A stretch of 64,000 nucleotides of DNA from Actinomycetes bacterium. Its GTDB lineage: Bacteria > Actinomycetota > Acidimicrobiia > Acidimicrobiales > Acidimicrobiaceae. Shown in pieces: positions 38,777 to 47,451 of this stretch. The notes under the pieces are model-generated. The model saw only the letters and a list, made by a program, of their open reading frames with translations. It made no database searches and had not been told where the DNA came from. Made by a program: the position numbers and the translations under genes. The DNA lies in assembly GCA_021805205.1 (NCBI GenBank), contig JAJZFV010000028.1, positions 1 to 64,000 of the forward strand, in the 5' to 3' direction. The first letter of the stretch is position 1; each line of letters begins with the position of its first letter.

Positions 38777-39113
38777 CGTCAGAAACCGCCTGTTCTAAAT
38801 ATGAAGCATGGTCAATAAAGCTTGGATTCTCCGTAGAGGAATCGGAGCTATTGCTTAGAGCTGATGTCGGATGCAACATATGAAGGTCTGGAACGCTGCG
38901 ATTTAGGTCGCACTCCATAGAAGCCTCATCCTCATCGTTTTCAATAAGAAGATCCAATCCTTGCCTAAAGGAGATCGATCGAACTAAGTAGGGAATGATC
39001 GCATGGATCGACGCCATCGCTCCGCTCTTTACCAACTCTTCTCGTCTATCGGCTACGTCGGCGAAGTCAAACACAATTAGTGTTCCAAAGGGATCACTCT
39101 GAGGCATATTCAC
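38763..39113 (-). CDS. hypothetical protein, LRV operon partner
   Basis: A 116-residue protein I do not recognise. The N-terminal 55 residues look folded (DPFGTLIVFDFADVADRREE, then IPYLVRSISFRQG), while the rest is acidic and Ser-rich, likely disordered. Its end overlaps the LRV-repeat gene start by 14 bases, suggesting the two proteins work together. Confidence 0.6.
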   Translation of the reverse strand: MNMPQSDPFGTLIVFDFADVADRREELVKSGAMASIHAIIPYLVRSISFRQGLDLLIENDEDEASMECDLNRSVPDLHMLHPTSALSNSSDSSTENPSFIDHASYLEQAVSDDEFE

Positions 39114-39277
39114 TACTTATTGATCTCATATAATAAAGTTCGCCACTTTGAGTGATTTTCTTTAGGCGGTTTCTGCAGGTTTTTCTTCGAAGAGTGGCAA
39201 ATATTTACCAGATCAACCGAGAGAGACCTAAGTCGAGCAACTAAATATTTTTCTCCTGATACGGGTATTAAAGCAAA

Positions 39278-39343
39278 GAGGCAACTACCGTCTCCTCTCG
39301 TCGGTTTGGGGGGCGTTGAGAGGTTTGTGACTGTAGTTGCCTC
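39278..39343 (-). terminator. terminator of the Fe-S electron-transfer operon
   Basis: GAGGCAACTA and TAGTTGCCTC form a 10-bp outer stem, with CCTCTC/GAGAGG as an inner stem. On the minus strand it is followed by TTTGCTTT, downstream of the gene ending at 39417. The remaining 300 bases here hold no gene. Confidence 0.6.
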
Positions 39344-39416
39344 AAATGTAGGTAATTAATGAACGGGGTTTTCTTGGGCCAAGGGCACCTCCTCTAGTAA
39401 ATGTAAAAGTTGGAAA

Positions 39417-41036
39417 CTAGATGGCTTCGATTATTCGATCTGCACAATTGCGACCGGAGGCCATAGCTTCTACGACTGTTGCTGGACCGTAGAGGAAGTC
39501 ACCTACGGCATAAATTGATTGATCCTCGATTGGAGCGATCGCCCTAGTCTTGCGCTCTCTGAGCCACGACGCATTTCCTATTACTTGGTTGCGGTTGTGA
39601 TTCTTTGACAGTATTCCGCTCGAACTCCACTTGGGAGAGGGTGTCTCACCCAAGGTGTACTGAGGGTCAACGACTTTAATATCTCCCCCTTTGCGATAAC
39701 CGAGAGCCATCACAATGAGGTCGAACTCTTCGGTGTATTTGGAGGATTCGATGATTGATGGAAGCTTTGAGGGATCGTCATGGCTTGTGTTCACCAAAGT
39801 AGCCACCCTGCCAGCTGTGGCAACGAGGGTAGTTTGGAATCTAACGTCGACACCCTCTGCTATAGCCTCGTCTAGCTCGTCAGGGCGAACCTTTGCAAAC
39901 TTGGCGTTTACCCACTCCACTGATACTGCGGCTGCACCAAGCCGTTTTGCGACTCGAGCCACATCCATTGCGGTGTTGCCAGCACCAACTATGAGGATCT
40001 TTTTGCCGTACAGTTCATATTCGATGGTGGATTCGCGTATCGATTGGCCGTAGCGTACCAGAAAGTCCATGGCGTCTATCGATATGGCACTTTCGATGCC
40101 ATCGACCTTTGGCCGGATTGGAATATTGGCGCCAATGGCCACTATCACCGAGTCAAACCTACTGCGCAGCAGCTCTAGCTCATCGTCGGAGACGTGATGG
40201 CCAGTATGGAAGGCAACACCTGCGGTACTTAGCTCATCAATTACCCTTTCTAGGGTAGCTGCAGGGAGCGTAAAGTCGGGAATTCCATAGTTGAGAAGTC
40301 CACCAAGGTAATCTTTCTCTTCAAAGACCTCTACGGTTATCCCGGCTTCGACTAGGCGATAGCAGGCGCCGAGGGCAGCCGGTCCACTTCCAACGATCGC
40401 AACTTTTTTCGACGGAGTTTCGCTCTTTGGTAACTCACCTCGAGAGTTATCAAAGATGAACTTCTCCAGGGCTCCGATCGAAACCGCCTCTCCGCCAGCT
40501 AGTGCTAGAGAGCATGCGCCTTCGCACTGGCTCTTTTGATCGCATACCCTTGAACAGATAGATCCGATATGACTGGTCTCTTCAAAGATCGATCGGGCCC
40601 CGGTGATATCGCCGGCTCGGAGATTTTTTAGGGCCAAGGGAATGTTGTTGTGAGCGGGACAACCCTTGACACACGTAGGATCTGGGCACTCTAGACACCT
40701 GGAAGCTTCAAAGAGGGCAGCGTCGAAGGTTTTAATCATCGGCTTGGTCTCTTGAGTCGATAGAAAGACCGATCCAGACGCTTCATAGTGACGGTTAAGT
40801 TGTGATTCTAGAACAGAGAGTTCCTTCTCAATTACGATGGCACTGAATGGACAAAGGCGTTCGCATTGACCACAGCCGACGCAAAGCTCGCTGTTTATCT
40901 CTACGATCCAGGACTCTTCATTGAATCCAATTGCATTTGTTGGGCATCGTACTAGGCACTCTTGACAACCGGCACAACGGTCGGTTAGAACGGCGGTCGC
41001 CTTATGTGACTCTTGGTTGTGGGTAAAGAGTTTCAT
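39417..41036 (-). CDS. ferredoxin/GltD-like FAD-NAD(P)H oxidoreductase
   Basis: An Fe-S flavoprotein of about 539 residues. N-terminal two-cluster ferredoxin (CAGCQECLVRCP and CVGCGQCERLCP); then the GltD-type cluster domain (CLECPDPTCVKGCPAHNNIP); FAD site VAIVGSGPAALGAC; NAD(P)H site ILIVGAGNTAMDVA; and C-terminal YAVGDFLYGPATVVEAM. It resembles the small subunit of glutamate synthase, but no large subunit is present, so it more likely links NAD(P)H to the membrane polyferredoxin encoded 16 bases upstream. ATG 41036 is chosen over the longer frame because GGGAG precedes it. Confidence 0.9.
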   Translation of the reverse strand: MKLFTHNQESHKATAVLTDRCAGCQECLVRCPTNAIGFNEESWIVEINSELCVGCGQCERLCPFSAIVIEKELSVLESQLNRHYEASGSVFLSTQETKPMIKTFDAALFEASRCLECPDPTCVKGCPAHNNIPLALKNLRAGDITGARSIFEETSHIGSICSRVCDQKSQCEGACSLALAGGEAVSIGALEKFIFDNSRGELPKSETPSKKVAIVGSGPAALGACYRLVEAGITVEVFEEKDYLGGLLNYGIPDFTLPAATLERVIDELSTAGVAFHTGHHVSDDELELLRSRFDSVIVAIGANIPIRPKVDGIESAISIDAMDFLVRYGQSIRESTIEYELYGKKILIVGAGNTAMDVARVAKRLGAAAVSVEWVNAKFAKVRPDELDEAIAEGVDVRFQTTLVATAGRVATLVNTSHDDPSKLPSIIESSKYTEEFDLIVMALGYRKGGDIKVVDPQYTLGETPSPKWSSSGILSKNHNRNQVIGNASWLRERKTRAIAPIEDQSIYAVGDFLYGPATVVEAMASGRNCADRIIEAI

Positions 41037-41052
41037 TTTTGAAGGTGCTCCC

Positions 41053-42639
41053 TTAATTCGCAGCTTGCATTGGGATGTATAGAAGGGCGATAGCAACTCC
41101 CATGATTAGGGTTGCCGAGACGAGGTAGAGGGTGGCCAAATCGCGGTTGTTGGATGCAATCTCTCTTCGAGCGATCTTGTAAGTCGCATATCCAGATGCA
41201 GCAACTCCGATTGCCATAATGACCAATTGAACCGTGATAATTCCGTGAGTTCCAAGCATGGAATAGTTGTAGAGGAATTTGTTGCTACCACCAAATGGAT
41301 GGATGACTGCTGGAACGATACGGGTTGCGTGGCTGAAGAACTTAGGCAATTGTCGTGCAAAGTAGTCAGCTCCGATCGTTGGTACCATTCCATACATTCC
41401 TACCATGAAGAAGTTTCGGAATGCACTGTGACGCTCGAGGAATGGGAGGTCCTTATCTGCCTTGATCGTGATGTTGGAGAAGGCGAGTGCTCCTACCTTG
41501 AACAGTGCTGCTGGAACCAAGGCAAAGAGCACGATAAGACCGACGTAGTCAAGAACGTTGGGGTAGTGGCCGAATGGGGTGTGTGCATTTAGGAAGTTAT
41601 CGAGGTTGGTGTAGATATTTAGAGCATTTACCTGCTGAAAGACTACTAATCCTAGAAGCAGGGCTGAAACCACTGCGATATCCATCCTCTTTCGACTCGG
41701 AGCAATTACCGAGGTTAGAGGAGGTTGTACGTAGAGTCCAACGTTTCCAGAAGGGCAAGCCTTGTAGCATTCAGTACACAGTCCACATAGGGAGTTGGAC
41801 TCGGCAGAGCCAGGCCAAGTGTACCAAGGACATCCATATCCAACTTCGCCACCTCGCATACAAGCCTTGGACTCGCATGAGTAACAGGCGTCGCGATTCT
41901 TTGTTCTAAACCCTGCCGCAGCTCCGATTGCACCAATTGATCCAATCAACCCGGAGAGAGGGCATAGATAGCGGCAGAAGGTGCGACGCTCGAAGATCAG
42001 GAACGACGCAGTTGCGAATAGTACGATTCCTAAGACCATGAATGCCGTGTCAGCTGGGGTACCGGGCCCCGCAATATTGAAGAACTCTTCAATAAAGGTG
42101 AGGACGATGAAGGAGACCGCGGATGAAATGAGTCCATATGCGGCTAACTTTTGTGGATACTTACGTCCTAATCCGAGGGTCTTTTGAGTCCTCTTGAAGA
42201 AGGTCTTTCTTTGGATCCATTCGCCAAATCCTCCGAATGGGCACATCGAACACCATGCTCGACCCACCACTACCATTAAGACGAAGACGATGGCGAACCA
42301 GATGTACCAAGTGATTGCGGTCGCGAAGTTCAGTCCTGGATCCAATGTTCCGAAGAGGCCAGAGAAGATCACTAGCCAGAAGATCAATTGGTTAGGTACG
42401 ATTAGGGCGAATTGAATCCACCTTTTTTTCGCAAGTGTTGAGACGACCTTGAACTTTGTTAGCTCGAACTTTGGAGTCGTAGCTTCAAAGTGTTCCTTGG
42501 CGGCTGCTGTTTGGCGCGGCCGAAGGTTGATTGATACGGCAACGGGATCGATACGAAGTTTGGGATTTGCCTTCGGACCATCTTCTCCGTGGTCATCGCC
42601 GTACGGAATGCTACTTGTAGAGTCAATGAGTGAGCTCAC
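41053..42639 (-). CDS. membrane polyferredoxin (NapH/NosR/CcoG-like)
   Basis: A 528-residue membrane Fe-S protein: a cytosolic N-terminus (~1-75), helices interspersed with cysteine motifs (WCSMCPFGGFGEW, FCRYLCPLSGLIG), a soluble two-cluster ferredoxin stretch (CYSCESKACM...GYGCPW; CGLCTECYKACPSGNVG, ~250-310), then more helices to the C-terminus. The GTG start follows GGGGGG. Likely exchanges electrons between a soluble flavoprotein and a membrane acceptor. It is divergent from an Rrf2 regulator, with a palindrome between them, so redox, iron-sulfur or NO control is expected. Confidence 0.88.
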   Translation of the reverse strand: MSSLIDSTSSIPYGDDHGEDGPKANPKLRIDPVAVSINLRPRQTAAAKEHFEATTPKFELTKFKVVSTLAKKRWIQFALIVPNQLIFWLVIFSGLFGTLDPGLNFATAITWYIWFAIVFVLMVVVGRAWCSMCPFGGFGEWIQRKTFFKRTQKTLGLGRKYPQKLAAYGLISSAVSFIVLTFIEEFFNIAGPGTPADTAFMVLGIVLFATASFLIFERRTFCRYLCPLSGLIGSIGAIGAAAGFRTKNRDACYSCESKACMRGGEVGYGCPWYTWPGSAESNSLCGLCTECYKACPSGNVGLYVQPPLTSVIAPSRKRMDIAVVSALLLGLVVFQQVNALNIYTNLDNFLNAHTPFGHYPNVLDYVGLIVLFALVPAALFKVGALAFSNITIKADKDLPFLERHSAFRNFFMVGMYGMVPTIGADYFARQLPKFFSHATRIVPAVIHPFGGSNKFLYNYSMLGTHGIITVQLVIMAIGVAASGYATYKIARREIASNNRDLATLYLVSATLIMGVAIALLYIPMQAAN

Positions 42640-42686
42640 TGATGCCCCCCGATCTCATGATACTGGTTTATGTACTACCTTTAGTG

Positions 42687-42708
42687 ATGTACTAAACGTA
42701 TAGTACAT
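42687..42708. promoter_or_regulatory. putative Rrf2 operator
   Basis: Perfect 8-bp arms ATGTACTA-N6-TAGTACAT between the divergent polyferredoxin and Rrf2 genes, with an extra half site TATGTACTA at 42670-42678. Size and symmetry fit an Rrf2 dimer site. Confidence 0.65.
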
Positions 42709-42755
42709 TCATCTATGATATAAATCAAATCAATTCCAAGAAAAAGGTGCCAATT

Positions 42756-43256
42756 TTGAACGTTGTGCTTTCTAAGCGAGGAGATTACGTGGTCAGGGCT
42801 GCAATTGTCCTGGCGCGAGCCTACCCCTTAGGCGAAGCTAGGAAGATCCGAGAGGTTGTTCAAGCTTCGGCCATACCGACTTCATTTGCCCCGGCAGTCC
42901 TGTCTGACCTCGTACGCTCGGGTCTTGCTCACTCTAGGGCGGGCCGTAGCGGCGGATACCGCCTAAGTAGAGACCCTTCGTCCATCTCTCTATTAGAGGT
43001 CGTCGAAGCAGGGGAGGGCGAGATTCACTCCGAACTCTGCGCCATGGGTAATGGCCCTTGTCACTGGAGTAGCGTATGTCCACTCCATGAATCTTGGCGT
43101 GGGGCACTTACATCTTTTAGGGCGATGCTTGCTACTTCAACCCTGCTAGAGGTGGCAGAGAGAGACCGCCGCTTGGAAGATGGGACTTATCCAATTCCAC
43201 CTGATAGCCATAGGGCTAAGTCACTTGCAGTAAGTGATGCGTCGCTACGAGGATAA
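42756..43256 (+). CDS. Rrf2-family Fe-S transcriptional regulator
   Basis: A winged-helix regulator of 166 residues. The N-terminus VVLSKRGDYVVRAAIVLA and SRAGRSGGYRLSRDP are Rrf2 signatures. The segment CAMGNGPCHWSSVCPLH gives C-x6-C-x5-C-x2-H, close to the IscR/NsrR cluster ligand pattern, so it should bind an Fe-S cluster. TTG 42756 is preferred since AAAAAGGTG lies seven bases upstream and the family begins there; GTG 42747 is possible. It probably represses or senses for the divergent polyferredoxin operon. Confidence 0.9.
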   Translation: MNVVLSKRGDYVVRAAIVLARAYPLGEARKIREVVQASAIPTSFAPAVLSDLVRSGLAHSRAGRSGGYRLSRDPSSISLLEVVEAGEGEIHSELCAMGNGPCHWSSVCPLHESWRGALTSFRAMLATSTLLEVAERDRRLEDGTYPIPPDSHRAKSLAVSDASLRG

Positions 43257-43371
43257 ATTTGGCGCTTTAGTTATCGATTCGAAGCGCAAGCGCCTATATT
43301 GACAATTTCAAACCAAGTTTCGAAGTGGTCTTGGTCTATATATGTAACCCAGTCAGTAAAGGAAGATACAA

Positions 43372-43857
43372 GTGGGCTTTGAAGTGGTAATTGAGGTACC
43401 AAAGAATTCGCGGTGTAAGTACGAGATAGACCATGAAACGGGTGCGATTTGGCTGGATCGAGTCCTCTTCACTCCAATGGCCTATCCACTGAACTACGGA
43501 TATATCGAGGGAACTCTTGGTGAGGATGGTGATCCTTTGGATGCACTTCTTATCCTCGATCAAGAATTAGTCCCGGGCTGCCATGTGGATTGTCGCACTG
43601 TTGGAACCTTTGTCATGTCAGATGAGAAGGGGCGCGACATCAAGTTGCTATGCGTAGTTGACGGAGATCCTCGCTTTGAATCCATCCAAGAAGTAGAAGA
43701 TGTTCCAAGTCAATTGCGTGACGAGATAAGCCACTTCTTTGCTCACTACAAGGACCTTGAGCCAAAGAAGTTCGCCACCATCGAGGGTTTTTCTTCCAAA
43801 GAGGTCGCTGAAGGCGAGCTTACGGCGGCGATTGCGAGATTGGCAGCCGACCACTAG
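43372..43857 (+). CDS. ppa: inorganic pyrophosphatase
   Basis: A 161-residue family I pyrophosphatase. Active-site segments EVPKNSRCKYEID, YPLNYGYIEGTLGEDGDPLDALL and VVDGDPRF hold the metal-binding acidic residues. Hydrolyses pyrophosphate to pull biosynthetic reactions forward. GTG start with AAAGGAAG upstream. Confidence 0.97.
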   Translation: MGFEVVIEVPKNSRCKYEIDHETGAIWLDRVLFTPMAYPLNYGYIEGTLGEDGDPLDALLILDQELVPGCHVDCRTVGTFVMSDEKGRDIKLLCVVDGDPRFESIQEVEDVPSQLRDEISHFFAHYKDLEPKKFATIEGFSSKEVAEGELTAAIARLAADH

Positions 43858-43923
43858 TTATTTCTACTATCGAAATAGTGTAAATTGCTCCTCTGTTGTA
43901 AGATATAAAGGAAAGATATTTAG

Positions 43924-44283
43924 GTGGTATGTGTGTCTCAATCTATAACAGAGGAAGCAATCTCGAATTCGGGCGAATCAAGTCAAAAGTACCGTGACGT
44001 TGAGCGTCTATTGGAAATGATACGTCCGGCAGTTCAGTCGGACGGCGGTGATCTTGCCTTGGTAAGCGTAGACGAAGAAAATGGCGTAGTTGAAGTTAAG
44101 CTTCAGGGAAGTTGCTCCTCATGTGCAATCTCTTCTGTAACTCTTGCCTCCGGAATCGAGAGAATTATAAAGGGCCGCTTAGCGTGGGTTACTGAGGTCA
44201 AGGGTGGAGTTGACGAGGAGATTGACTTCGAGTCCTCCTTTGCGATGGGCCGTGGGGGATACGTTCCAAGATTCATTGACTAA
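43924..44283 (+). CDS. NifU-like Fe-S scaffold protein
   Basis: A 119-residue protein comprising a NifU C-terminal (Nfu) domain: MIRPAVQSDGGDLALVSVDE and GSCSSCAISSVTLASGIERI with the CxxC that holds a 4Fe-4S cluster for delivery. GTG 43924 or GTG 43933 can be the start; AAAGGAAAG and AGGTGG respectively lie upstream. Proximity to the polyferredoxin system fits a role in cluster supply, though separate promoters are likely. Confidence 0.92.
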   Translation: MVCVSQSITEEAISNSGESSQKYRDVERLLEMIRPAVQSDGGDLALVSVDEENGVVEVKLQGSCSSCAISSVTLASGIERIIKGRLAWVTEVKGGVDEEIDFESSFAMGRGGYVPRFID

Positions 44284-44475
44284 CTGAAGGATAACCGCTT
44301 CGAATCTCGAGCTATTGTATCGAAGCTAGTGCGATAGCAGACGACTGAGATTAGCCTGAGTGTTACCTGAAGACGATGTTGTGACCGAAAATGAAATATA
44401 GGGTAAAATTGTCTCACTCAAGAGTTTCGTAATTTGAGTTTCACTGGCAGAGTCGGTCTATCAAGTTGGGAATGA

Positions 44476-46650
44476 ATGTACAAAGTACTAAAGTACGCCG
44501 GGTTAGTACTGCTTTCGGCGCTACTTCTAGGACTGTCGCTTGCCTTGCTTATTCCAGCGGTTCGCAACGTCTCAATCATTAAGGAAAAGGGTACTTTTTC
44601 CTCTCCTATTGTCATGCGTCCGCTCTCGATACCTTCCAAGATATTTGATTCGCAGGGTAACCTCATTTATCTGGTTCAGAATGGTCAAAACCGAACCACG
44701 GTAACTTTGAATCAAGTCCCCCAGCTTGTAAAGTCAGCGGTTCTCGATGTAGAGGACCACACCTACTACCTTCACGGAGCGATAGACCTAAGGTCGATCG
44801 GTAGGGCGCTTGTAGCTGACTTTTCTGGCCAAGCCGGCCTCCAAGGTGGTTCCACCATCACCCAACAGCTAGTGAAGCAAGCGGTTCTTAACTCCTCTAG
44901 AACCCTATCGCGCAAGTTCTCAGAGGCGATAATATCGTTTCGTCTCCAAGGCGTAATGACGAAGGCGCAGATCTTCCAGCGCTACCTAAATACGATCTAC
45001 TTCGGCGAAGGCGCTTATGGTATCGCAGCCGCGGCACAGACTTACTTTGGCGAGAACCTCAACCAACTTGATGTGGCTCAATCAGCTCTACTTGCAGCTT
45101 TGATTGAAAATCCGTCGGGATATGACCCCTTCTACTATCCGACCTATGCAATGCAAAGGCGAAATCTCGCGATCGAGCAGATGTTTCAGTACGGCACGAT
45201 ATCACGCGCTCAAGAGATAGCGGCAAAAAAAGAGCCGCTTCCGACCGTAAGTCATCGCCCTACCTTCAATTCGCCGTCTGCATTTGTAACGGAGGTAGTG
45301 AGTGAATTAGAGACTGAACCTCAGTTTTCGTTTTTGGGTTCGGACCCGACTCAGCGATATGCATCTCTTACTAACGGTGGTTATAGCATTCAAACCACGC
45401 TAAACCCGACCGATCAGGCCTATGCCGACGCAGCGGTAAAGAAGATCGTACCAAACACGAATGGTAAGTACACAGCTGCCCTTGTGTCTACCGATCCTAA
45501 AACCGGCAACGTCTTGGCAATGGTAAGTGGTAACCCCAACCCTGGTTCAGGAGGATTCAACGTCGCCACGGGGCGGGGAGGCACGGGGAGACAGCCCGGA
45601 TCCTCCTTTAAGATCTTTACTTTAGCGTCGGCTTTAGAGTCCGGCTATTCCCCAACGGATATCATTGACGGCACGGGCCCCTGTACCTTTACTGTTCCAA
45701 ATACTAAGCCGTTTCCCTACGTAGCTAGCAATGCCGAGCCAGGATATGGCTTGATGACTCTGACAGATGCAACTGCGAACTCTGTCAACTGTGCCTACAT
45801 CCGTTTAGCCATCAAAGTTGGCCTTCAAAATGTAGTAGATACAGCCCATATCATGGGGGTAAAGTCTCCGCTGTTAGCAGTTCCATCGGTCGCCATCGGC
45901 TCCGAAGATGTGACCCCCCTCGAGATGGCGACCGCATATGGCGTCCTTGCATCTGGGGGATATCTACATCCAGCGCGCTTCATCACAAGTGTCATCGACT
46001 CAACCGGTAAGTACGTTTATAACCCTGTGGTATCGTCGCAACGAGTGCTTTCAAGTCGAATCGTTGCGGTCATGGACAGTGTTCTGCAGCAGGTTATAAT
46101 TCGAGGTACTGGAACGGCTGCAGCCATCGGACGCCCGGCAGCTGGAAAGACAGGGACGACCGACAACTTTACAGATGGATGGTTTGATGGTTATACTCCG
46201 CAGATGGTGACGACCGTCTGGATGGGAGATCCCGCCGGTGACGTACCGATGTACGATGTTGGTGGAATTCCAGTCTACGGCGGGACCTATCCCGCTCGAA
46301 TTTGGCACAGCTATATGGCTAGTGCTCTCTCTGGTCAACCAGTTGAACAATTTCCAGCAGTATCTCCAAGTTGGATTCCTCCCTCCAAATTCATCGTTCC
46401 TATAGATTCACCCGGAGCCATAACATCGCCGACGACAACTACATCGACGAGTGCACCGACAACATCGACGACCGCCCCGACTACCTCCGCATCTCCAACT
46501 ACCGCCCCGACTACCTCCGCATCTCCAACTACCACGCCAGCGACGACGACATCTGGACAAACTACCTCGTCGACGCTTGCTCCATCGACGATTCCTTCTT
46601 CATCGACGAGTTCGTCAAGTTCGTCGAGTACTACAGCTGCAAGTGGTTGA
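44476..46650 (+). CDS. class A penicillin-binding protein (transglycosylase/transpeptidase)
   Basis: A bifunctional peptidoglycan synthase of 724 residues. One N-terminal helix (~7-28); GT51 transglycosylase with VEDHTYYLHGAIDL (catalytic Glu) and GGSTITQQLVKQ; transpeptidase with SSFKIF (active-site Ser/Lys), SVN and KTGTT. From ~640 the protein becomes a Thr/Ser/Pro/Ala tail, including a 30-bp tandem duplication. Located at the cytoplasmic membrane facing the wall. ATG start. Confidence 0.95.
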   Translation: MYKVLKYAGLVLLSALLLGLSLALLIPAVRNVSIIKEKGTFSSPIVMRPLSIPSKIFDSQGNLIYLVQNGQNRTTVTLNQVPQLVKSAVLDVEDHTYYLHGAIDLRSIGRALVADFSGQAGLQGGSTITQQLVKQAVLNSSRTLSRKFSEAIISFRLQGVMTKAQIFQRYLNTIYFGEGAYGIAAAAQTYFGENLNQLDVAQSALLAALIENPSGYDPFYYPTYAMQRRNLAIEQMFQYGTISRAQEIAAKKEPLPTVSHRPTFNSPSAFVTEVVSELETEPQFSFLGSDPTQRYASLTNGGYSIQTTLNPTDQAYADAAVKKIVPNTNGKYTAALVSTDPKTGNVLAMVSGNPNPGSGGFNVATGRGGTGRQPGSSFKIFTLASALESGYSPTDIIDGTGPCTFTVPNTKPFPYVASNAEPGYGLMTLTDATANSVNCAYIRLAIKVGLQNVVDTAHIMGVKSPLLAVPSVAIGSEDVTPLEMATAYGVLASGGYLHPARFITSVIDSTGKYVYNPVVSSQRVLSSRIVAVMDSVLQQVIIRGTGTAAAIGRPAAGKTGTTDNFTDGWFDGYTPQMVTTVWMGDPAGDVPMYDVGGIPVYGGTYPARIWHSYMASALSGQPVEQFPAVSPSWIPPSKFIVPIDSPGAITSPTTTTSTSAPTTSTTAPTTSASPTTAPTTSASPTTTPATTTSGQTTSSTLAPSTIPSSSTSSSSSSSTTAASG
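46471..46530 (+). repeat. 30-bp tandem duplication in the PBP tail
   Basis: Two identical 30-base units, each starting ACCGCCCCGACTACCTCCGC, in frame and encoding Thr-Ala-Pro-Thr-Thr-Ser-Ala-Ser-Pro-Thr. An in-frame copy change would lengthen or shorten the tail. Confidence 0.85.
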
Positions 46651-46710
46651 TATCCCGTTATTGGTGGGATTTGGTTTTGAGTCGCAGTTTCCTTGCTAGA
46701 TTGGGGTGCG

Positions 46711-47451
46711 ATGACTAATTCGAGTGGTGTGCAATTTAGTGAATCGGATCTAGAAAGTCTCATTCAGCTGCAAGCTTTAACGAGTCGAATTGTCAAAAAC
46801 TCACTTAGGTTGTCGGCTGGCCCTCAGAGCGGCAACTATAGAGAGAAGGCTCTAGCCTACAAGCGGCTAAAGGGTCAATTAGATGCGGTTCAAAGCGAGA
46901 TCGATGCATTGAAGGCAGATCAGCGTCAGGTTGAAGATGAGCTTGGACGCTTCAATAATGAGTTGGAGAAGTCGAAGAAGATGCTCTCCAACTCTTCGCA
47001 AAAGGAATACCGCTTCAATCCAAAACTGCAGCTACAGATCTCCGAACTTGATAGTAAAGTTACCGAGTACACCGAGGCTGAAATTGCAATTATCGACAAA
47101 CTCGAAGTCCTTGAAGGAAGAAGCGCATCCCTTGATGTTGAGGTAAAGAGTGCCTATCGTGAAGCGGCAAAGGCAAAAGGGGAGCTCGATAAGCTAAAGG
47201 CCGAAGTTGAACTCACCAACGCTGATCTCGAAACCGAGCTTCACTCGCTTCGCTCTTCGCTATCTCCGGTTGTAGTTGCAACCCTTAAGCGAGTGCCTGC
47301 AGAGATAATCGACAAAGTATCTCTGATTGTTGAAGGAAGCTGTGGAGGTTGTCGCCTTAGGTTCTCTTCCTCTCTTGCGGAGAAGATACGGCGTTCCCCA
47401 GATAGCCCTAACTTCTGTGAGGAGTGCGGGCGAATCGTGGTTTTGGGCTGA
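46711..47451 (+). CDS. coiled-coil C4-type zinc-ribbon protein
   Basis: A 246-residue protein with a long coiled coil (~15-180) and a C-terminal zinc ribbon, CGGCRLRF ... CEECGRIV. This is the conserved actinobacterial C4-type zinc-ribbon family, often found beside the RNase P RNA gene, and probably linked to RNA or translation. ATG 46711 is chosen over 46693. Its stop codon overlaps the 3' strand of the P1 helix of the convergent rnpB by five bases. Confidence 0.9.
   Translation: MTNSSGVQFSESDLESLIQLQALTSRIVKNSLRLSAGPQSGNYREKALAYKRLKGQLDAVQSEIDALKADQRQVEDELGRFNNELEKSKKMLSNSSQKEYRFNPKLQLQISELDSKVTEYTEAEIAIIDKLEVLEGRSASLDVEVKSAYREAAKAKGELDKLKAEVELTNADLETELHSLRSSLSPVVVATLKRVPAEIIDKVSLIVEGSCGGCRLRFSSSLAEKIRRSPDSPNFCEECGRIVVLG

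Noticed and set aside
39417-41036. Glutamate synthase small subunit (gltD)
   Set aside because: The N-terminal double ferredoxin and the polyferredoxin partner, with no gltB, argue for a different electron-transfer role.
46335-46763. 142-residue minus-strand frame opposite the PBP tail
   Set aside because: Low-complexity shadow of the Thr/Pro coding repeat; no start signal.
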